DNA from: Elusimicrobiota bacterium
GTDB lineage: Bacteria > CG03 > SLGR01 > PWQF01
Length of the DNA stretch: 11,136 nt
Direction: 5' to 3'
Assembly (NCBI GenBank): GCA_003557485.1
Contig: PWOI01000072.1
Span: forward strand, 1 to 11,136
The translations under genes and the position numbers were made by a program. Of this stretch, positions 7,227 through 11,136 are shown in pieces. The notes under the pieces were generated by a model. It did no database searches. It saw only the letters and a program-made list of their open reading frames with translations, and was not told where the DNA came from. Position 1 is the first letter of the stretch. Each line of letters opens with the position of its first letter.

Positions 7227-8263
7227 AAAAGTATTCCCTGCGCATTGGCGTTTTGTGTGATGATTTAACCGGCGGCGGGGATGTAGGATCCCAGTTTGTA
7301 TCCAGAGGACTGAAAACCAGGCTGCAGCGTTCCTGTGACAGTGTTGAAATGCCTCCGTCAGATACAGAAGTATGGATAATAAACACATCGTCCCGTTCAC
7401 TTTCTCCGGATGATGCGGCATCCCGTGTCCGTAAGGCCCTGAAAGCCCTTAAAGAGTTCAAACCCGACTATACATATAAAAAAATTGATTCAACGCTGAG
7501 AGGCAACATAGGCAGCGAACTTGAAGTTTGCTTATCTGAGTTAAATCTTGATTATATACCGGTCTGCGCAGCTTTTCCGGCTATGGGGAGAACAACTCTT
7601 GACGGAGTGCATTATGTTGATGGAAAGATAATAACGGATACTCATTATGCCAGCGATGCCTCCTCACCGGTTCATGAATCAAATATAAGAAAACTCCTTA
7701 CTGCTCAGATGGAACATCCCGAAAAAATAGAAATAAAGGACGCTGTAAACGATAAAGATATGCTTCAGATTTCCCTCAGTGGAAAAGGCAATTTTTTTGC
7801 CGGCGCTTCGGCATGGGCAGGATTTCTTGCGGATACCTGGATGGCATCCAGGCGCAACCCGGAACCGGTGGTTTTTTCACCGGTGCCGGTACTTATATTT
7901 TCAGGAAGCCTGAATCCTGTTACAAGACAGCAGATAAATTATTACAATAAAGTAAAAAAAGATTCTTCGAAGGATTTCCTTATTATGACTCCGTCTGCCA
8001 GAAAAAGCGGCGCGCTGAAGAAAACAGCCAGGCAGGCAAGAAAAATTTTTTTAAAATCATATACGCGCGCTCTTCTGGCCGGTGGTGATACGGCGGACGA
8101 ATTTCTTAAAGAGCTTGATGCAGACAGTTTTAAAGTAATATCTTCACCTATGCCCGGGGTTTCGCTCATTTCCTGCAGAGACTGGCTTTTTATACTGAAA
8201 CCCGGAGGTTTTGGGGAAGAAGATACGATAGTGCGTCTATCATCTTATCTCGGGGGAAATTAA
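7208..8263 (+). CDS. Four-carbon acid-sugar kinase family protein (DUF1537 / OtnK-LtnK type), compact form
   Basis: Members phosphorylate 3-oxo-tetronates or tetronates (threonate/erythronate class) using ATP. Numbered from ATT 7208 the product has 351 residues, shorter than the roughly 420 or more usual here. The N-terminal domain shows the substrate motif D18-D-L-T-G-G-G-D25, then K91-K-I-D-S-T-L-R-G-N100 and F-P-A-M-G-R-T-T. The C-terminal nucleotide domain shows S-G-S-L-N-P-V-T-R, G292-G-D-T-A296, M-P-G-V and a final K-P-G-G-F-G-E-E-D. All main motifs are present, so it should be active; the shortening lies between the domains. The reading frame is open from 7196. TTG 7253 would delete the first strand (R-I-G-V-L) and has no ribosome-binding site. 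ATT 7208 has AAAGGAG; CTG 7238 would give the family-like start M-R-I-G-V-L. The exact start is uncertain. The substrate is unproven, although the aldolase partner 3 nt downstream favours a tetronate. Confidence 0.85.
   Translation: MPEKTVKKYSLRIGVLCDDLTGGGDVGSQFVSRGLKTRLQRSCDSVEMPPSDTEVWIINTSSRSLSPDDAASRVRKALKALKEFKPDYTYKKIDSTLRGNIGSELEVCLSELNLDYIPVCAAFPAMGRTTLDGVHYVDGKIITDTHYASDASSPVHESNIRKLLTAQMEHPEKIEIKDAVNDKDMLQISLSGKGNFFAGASAWAGFLADTWMASRRNPEPVVFSPVPVLIFSGSLNPVTRQQINYYNKVKKDSSKDFLIMTPSARKSGALKKTARQARKIFLKSYTRALLAGGDTADEFLKELDADSFKVISSPMPGVSLISCRDWLFILKPGGFGEEDTIVRLSSYLGGN
7864..7884 (+). repeat. Perfect 7-bp inverted repeat inside the kinase gene
   Basis: ACCGGTG (7864-7870) and CACCGGT (7878-7884) are exact reverse complements around a GTTTTTT loop. 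They fall in codons for the Pro/Val-rich interdomain linker, just before the second domain. The structure may be incidental or may affect translation locally. Confidence 0.5.
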
Positions 8264-8266
8264 TAT

Positions 8267-8848
8267 ATGGATTTTTATGAGCGAATACGCAGAGTTGGTT
8301 CTCTACTGTTCAATCAGGGACTTATATCAATCTCTGCAGGCAATATAAGCATTAGGGTGGAAGATTTTTTTTTAATAACGTCTTCCGGCTCTATTCTTGG
8401 CGACTTAAAAAGAAGGGAACTGGTCAAGGTTCCGCTTAGCGGTTCTTTCCGGTTCCGGTATGCAGGTCTAAAACAGGCATCTCCTTCGGTAGAGGAAGTT
8501 GTTCACAGGGCTATCTATCTCAATACATCGGCAAACTCCGTTGTTCATGCCCATCCGCCTGCAGCCCTTGCGCTTGCCCGTAATCTTGACTTTATAAAAC
8601 CCGAAGATGCGGAAGGATCTTTTTACCTCAAAGAAGTTCCTGTAATTGAAACGGATTCTCCTATAGCATCGCGTGAGGCCGCCGAAAAGATTCCTCTCCT
8701 TATGGAGAAATCTCCGGCAGTCATCATACGATCCCATGGTATATTTGCCGCATCAGATACTCCTGAAAAAGCAGCCTCCCTGGTATCAACACTTGAGTTT
8801 TCCTGCCGCATGGAAATCTACCGGAGAATTATTAAAATTACGGGCTGA
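8267..8848 (+). CDS. Class II aldolase/adducin family protein (zinc-dependent aldolase or decarboxylase)
   Basis: The family includes L-fuculose-1-phosphate aldolase, L-ribulose-5-phosphate 4-epimerase and the 3-oxo-tetronate-4-phosphate decarboxylases (OtnC/LtnC). The product has 193 residues, slightly short. Residues 23-29 (S-A-G-N-I-S-I) form the phosphate-binding G-N-x-S motif and residues 38-41 (T-S-S-G) the second phosphate contact. Glu76 is the expected catalytic acid/base. Zinc ligands are His94 and His96 in V-H-A-H-P-P and His157 in S-H-G. All expected catalytic and metal residues are therefore present. ATG 8267 has GGGGGA at 8252-8257, 9 nt upstream, and lies 3 nt after the kinase stop. 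The kinase neighbour suggests cleavage or decarboxylation of a phosphorylated four-carbon keto acid to a triose phosphate. A fuculose-phosphate-type aldolase is the main alternative. Confidence 0.85.
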   Translation: MDFYERIRRVGSLLFNQGLISISAGNISIRVEDFFLITSSGSILGDLKRRELVKVPLSGSFRFRYAGLKQASPSVEEVVHRAIYLNTSANSVVHAHPPAALALARNLDFIKPEDAEGSFYLKEVPVIETDSPIASREAAEKIPLLMEKSPAVIIRSHGIFAASDTPEKAASLVSTLEFSCRMEIYRRIIKITG

Positions 8849-8849
8849 G

Positions 8850-8867
8850 ACGGGCTTTTATGTCCGT
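8850..8867 (+). terminator. Small hairpin just after the aldolase gene (weak)
   Basis: ACGGGC (8850-8855) pairs with GTCCGT (8862-8867), six pairs including one G-T, around a TTTTAT loop. It begins 2 nt after the aldolase stop. No T-tract follows, so it is at best a weak or Rho-dependent end, or an mRNA 3'-end stabiliser. Confidence 0.25.
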
Positions 8868-8879
8868 AGAGTGCTCAAT

Positions 8880-8908
8880 TTGATTAATAACAAAAAAATG
8901 GTTAACAT
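8880..8908 (+). promoter_or_regulatory. Putative sigma70-like promoter for the envelope trio
   Basis: TTGATT (8880-8885) and TAACAT (8903-8908) are 17 nt apart in an AT-rich stretch, each matching the consensus at 4 of 6 positions. The site lies in the 114-nt gap between the aldolase and the coiled-coil gene, the largest gap in the window, about 55 nt before the next start codon. The gap otherwise holds only the small hairpin and the AAGGAG ribosome-binding site at 8950-8955. Confidence 0.35.
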
Positions 8909-8962
8909 ATAGCAAAGTGAAGGGCCGCAGCTGTCTTTTATTATGTTAGAAGGAGATGAAAA

Positions 8963-9409
8963 ATGGATCCCGTAGTGATTTTTGCAATGCTGGCAATACT
9001 CTTTGCGCTGCTCAACCTGATTTTATGGGTTTTTGCGTGGAAAGGCCTGTCCGGAGATACAGGAAAATCGGGTAAGTATATTAGAGATTTGAATGAAAAA
9101 AATTCCAGGATAGAAGATCAGCTCTGGGGGGTTATAGACAGGATAAAAGAACTTGAGAAAAAAATAGCGAGTCCGGGTTCCAATGGTTCAGAGTACATTA
9201 AGAAAGAAATAGAAAAACTTGGCCTTCTAAACAAAAAAGTAGGGTTTTTATCTCAGAAAAATTCACAGCAGCTGGATGTTATAAGCGAAAACTTAGACAA
9301 CCTTAAAACTGCATTTGAAAAATTTGATAAGCTTTCAGATACAATGGGAACAATCAGCGAAAAAATAACCCGGCTTAGCAAAAAAACAAAAAACGAAGAA
9401 GACGAGTGA
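8963..9409 (+). CDS. Membrane-anchored coiled-coil protein, unknown function
   Basis: I do not recognise a family. The 148-residue product has one N-terminal membrane helix (about residues 4-27, very hydrophobic, with no positive charges before it). A Gly/Ser/Lys linker follows, then two charged helical stretches at about 38-69 and 77-139, rich in Lys, Glu, Asp, Ile and Leu in heptad-like spacing and split by a Pro-Gly-Ser-Asn-Gly turn near 71-75. The C-terminus is a Lys-rich then Glu/Asp tail. It has no cysteines and no catalytic motif. It probably forms a coiled-coil oligomer tethered to the inner membrane; the side is uncertain. ATG 8963 has an excellent AAGGAG at 8950-8955. It is the first gene of the third group and is followed after 13 nt by the PEGA protein. 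Confidence 0.75.
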   Translation: MDPVVIFAMLAILFALLNLILWVFAWKGLSGDTGKSGKYIRDLNEKNSRIEDQLWGVIDRIKELEKKIASPGSNGSEYIKKEIEKLGLLNKKVGFLSQKNSQQLDVISENLDNLKTAFEKFDKLSDTMGTISEKITRLSKKTKNEEDE

Positions 9410-9422
9410 GGAAGATTCCGTT

Positions 9423-9854
9423 ATGGCCTCCTGGGAAAAAAATAGTATTAAAAAAATTATCCTGATACTCCTTTTGGTTCTCAATACAACTGCACTTACT
9501 GTTTCGCTTTTTGTGCTTTACAGGTTTTTCTCAGAGACCCGGCCGGATTTTGATTCGGAGCCTATACTTTCTCAGCCTTTAGGTTACGATGTGTCAGTGC
9601 GAAACTCTTTGGAAGAAATAAGTCAGGATAATCCGGCAAGAGTAAAAGTGCAGTCTGAGCCGGGAGGGGCAAAAATATATATTCAAGGTCATCTGAAAGG
9701 ATTGACGCCGGCGGAAGTGCTGGTAGTAGGTTCTGTTGAAAGCGGATTGTACGTTATTACCCTCAAAAAAGAAGGGTTCAGAGAGTGGGAAAGGACAATC
9801 CATCTTACAGGAGGAGAATTCAGAGAAATTAAATCTGTTCTTGAGAAAAAATAA
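9423..9854 (+). CDS. Membrane-anchored PEGA domain protein
   Basis: The product has 143 residues. A short basic N-terminus precedes one membrane helix (about residues 11-34), so the rest probably faces the periplasm. Residues 40-72 are a low-complexity linker rich in Asp, Ser and Pro. A single PEGA domain occupies about 74-140: V-K-V-Q-S-E-P-G-G-A-K-I-Y-I-Q-G, then L-T-P-A-E, a central G-L-Y-V-I-T-L strand, and G-F-R-E-W near the end. PEGA domains are small beta-sandwiches in surface and periplasmic proteins, thought to bind partners or cell-wall polymers; no enzyme activity is expected. GAGGAAG at 9408-9414 precedes ATG 9423. The stop overlaps the next ATG by 1 nt (TAATG), so it is likely coupled to the lipoprotein gene. 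Confidence 0.85.
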   Translation: MASWEKNSIKKIILILLLVLNTTALTVSLFVLYRFFSETRPDFDSEPILSQPLGYDVSVRNSLEEISQDNPARVKVQSEPGGAKIYIQGHLKGLTPAEVLVVGSVESGLYVITLKKEGFREWERTIHLTGGEFREIKSVLEKK

Positions 9855-11136
9855 TGGTTTTTAAAAGGAAAATTTATATTTTAATTTATGTTGCCGCTTT
9901 TGGGTTATCAGCCTGTGCCCGCCGGCCTGCGCCTCTTATTGTTGATTATCCTGAGGATATAGAAAAACCGCCTGAAATAACAGAGGTGGTTTTGATTGCC
10001 CGTCTGGATTTTGCTCCGCCTTCCGGCCCCCTTGATTACACAAGAAAAGTTCTTGGCGAATTTAGGGACGGTATTGAAAAGTTAATAGAATTTCGCGATC
10101 CTTTTGTAATTGCTGTATCACCTCATATGATACGCAGTTTACCGGGTCAGCAGAATATCAAAGACTATATTGAAAACAGAATTCTTAAGGATCCGAATTC
10201 ACTGACAGAGGAAGATATTAAATATTTTTCATCCAAGTACGAAACCGACAGAAGTACAGGTTCTCTTTTGAATGCCCAGGTACAGGAAATTCTGTCTATG
10301 TTAGGAAACAGCCTTAAAAAATATGAAACGGCGCGTTACATTATAAGTAAGTCTTCTTATTCCGCGGCAGATAAAAATATGATGATAGATTTTATAAAAT
10401 CAGAAATTCTTGTTTTTGAAGAGATTCTGATTAAAGCTCTTGATAGAAATAACATAAAGGAAGCAGTGACCTCACTAAGTGATTCTTATCTCGGACTTCT
10501 TGATGATGACAGAATAAGGACACAGATTATGGAAGGGATAGTAGCCTATAAAAGATGGCGGGGTGAATTCCCGGAAGGTTTTATTCCCAGAAGCGGTTTT
10601 ATTAATCTTCAGGCTGCCGACAATATACAGAGAACAGGTATTGATTGGGTTCTTATGGATATTCCGGACGGCATAGATATGACCTATAATACGAAACCTC
10701 GTGTGGTTGAAACCGCCCTGATAGCAGGAGTGCTTAGAGCCGCCTACCTGCTTGAAAGTAAAGATTTCAAATCTGTAGATGTTAACCGCTATCTTGCGTC
10801 TAAATATGTTGCCGGTGAGGATACCGTAGAACTTAGCGGCACAGATCTTGTCAGTCAGTCCTGGCATATGCTTGAAAAAGAAAAATACTATGCGATGTTC
10901 CTTATGCTTGAGGAAGCAAGGGACGCCATAGCAATGTACAGGGACAGCGGGCGGGCAAGAATAGATGTTCTTTCTTCAATAAGAAGTAATCTGCTTATAG
11001 CAGAATCAGGAGTAATTACCGATAATATAGATTATCCCTTTTACGACAGAGTTTTCAGAAAAGCCCTTATAGACATATACCGTGCTATGGGAGCAGGGGC
11101 CCCTGCCGGGCTTTTTCTGCCCGTTACCGGGTTTAC
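9854..11136 (+). CDS. Lipoprotein with a degenerate GH57-like domain (3' truncated by the window edge)
   Basis: The frame is open from ATG 9854 to the last base, giving 427 codons without a stop. Residues 1-20 are a lipoprotein signal with lipobox L18-S-A-C21; Cys21 would be lipidated. The body resembles glycoside hydrolase family 57 (amylopullulanase-like) at several points. A V-V-L-I-A strand is at 45-49. F-V-I-A-V-S-P-H then L-T-E-E-D at 117-121 matches the family's 'N-L-V-P-S ... L-T-E-E-E' stretch. P240-E-G-F-I-P-R-S ... G262-I-D-W-V ... D matches the motif-3 region. L381-I-A-E ... F-Y-D-R-V-F-R ... I-Y-R-A-M-G matches the C-terminal helical region. Key residues look changed: HxHQP reads R-L-D-F-A-P, the nucleophile Glu of W-P-S-E reads Ser247, and D-W-F-W-W is gone. 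It is thus probably non-catalytic. The comparison is from memory of family motifs; a different helical lipoprotein is possible. Confidence 0.6.
   Translation, partial: MVFKRKIYILIYVAAFGLSACARRPAPLIVDYPEDIEKPPEITEVVLIARLDFAPPSGPLDYTRKVLGEFRDGIEKLIEFRDPFVIAVSPHMIRSLPGQQNIKDYIENRILKDPNSLTEEDIKYFSSKYETDRSTGSLLNAQVQEILSMLGNSLKKYETARYIISKSSYSAADKNMMIDFIKSEILVFEEILIKALDRNNIKEAVTSLSDSYLGLLDDDRIRTQIMEGIVAYKRWRGEFPEGFIPRSGFINLQAADNIQRTGIDWVLMDIPDGIDMTYNTKPRVVETALIAGVLRAAYLLESKDFKSVDVNRYLASKYVAGEDTVELSGTDLVSQSWHMLEKEKYYAMFLMLEEARDAIAMYRDSGRARIDVLSSIRSNLLIAESGVITDNIDYPFYDRVFRKALIDIYRAMGAGAPAGLFLPVTGF

Noticed and set aside
8038-8056. A-run followed by T-run inside the kinase gene as a terminator
   Set aside because: It is a low-complexity A/T palindrome with no GC stem, within a continuous conserved coding frame (Lys-Ile-Phe-Leu-Lys).
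8673-8912. Plus-strand open frame of 79 codons overlapping the aldolase and extending into the gap
   Set aside because: Most of it is out-of-frame aldolase sequence containing the His157 region; no good ribosome-binding site and no domain.
10475-10867. Antisense open frame of 130 codons
   Set aside because: It lies opposite the lipoprotein gene, which is coherent from lipobox to window edge; the antisense product has no recognisable features.
1-11136. CRISPR arrays, tRNA or rRNA genes, IS ends, phage genes, toxin-antitoxin or defence genes
   Set aside because: I saw no regularly spaced repeats, cloverleaf-like segments, transposase motifs or defence domains on either strand; coding density is near complete with ordinary chromosomal genes.

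Overview
The window carries eleven genes, all on the + strand and packed almost end to end. It suggests a Gram-negative-type bacterium: there is an outer-membrane-barrel-like C-terminus, a surface propeller protein with a FlgD/T9SS-like C-terminal domain, a type IV prepilin with the classic methylation motif, and a lipobox lipoprotein. This mix, together with frequent ATA (Ile) and AGA/AGG (Arg) codons and many TTG/GTG starts, reminds me of uncultivated lineages around Elusimicrobiota, Omnitrophota, Goldbacteria and Firestonebacteria. That placement is an impression from gene content. No rRNA, tRNA, CRISPR array, IS element or phage gene is visible.

Region 1 (1-3154) is envelope and surface. 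It holds the tail of a PorV/PorQ-like barrel, a secreted seven-repeat FG-GAP propeller protein of about 807 residues, and a PilW/GspJ-like prepilin. The genes are spaced 2 nt apart or overlap. Region 2 (3147-7226) is the conserved housekeeping block tmk - holB - ricT - metG: dTMP kinase, DNA polymerase III delta-prime, the PSP1-domain protein RicT/YaaT, and methionyl-tRNA synthetase. tmk overlaps the prepilin gene by 8 nt. A good sigma70-like promoter and a terminator-like hairpin lie in the 90-nt gap before holB.

Region 3 (about 7208-8848) follows metG, where tatD is often found in other bacteria. It holds a compact DUF1537-type four-carbon acid-sugar kinase and a class II (zinc) aldolase/decarboxylase. 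Such pairs act in threonate/erythronate-type degradation, but the usual dehydrogenase is not in view. The kinase has no orthodox start codon that preserves its first strand; ATT at 7208 or CTG at 7238 is more likely than TTG at 7253.

Region 4 (8963 to the edge) starts after a 114-nt gap with a possible promoter. It encodes three envelope-anchored proteins: a membrane-anchored coiled coil, a membrane-anchored PEGA-domain protein, and a large lipoprotein cut by the window edge. The lipoprotein keeps several landmarks of glycoside hydrolase family 57 but appears to have lost the HxHQP motif, the nucleophile Glu and the DWFWW motif, so it looks like a GH57-derived pseudoenzyme. I consider it, with its two partners, the most interesting part of the window.
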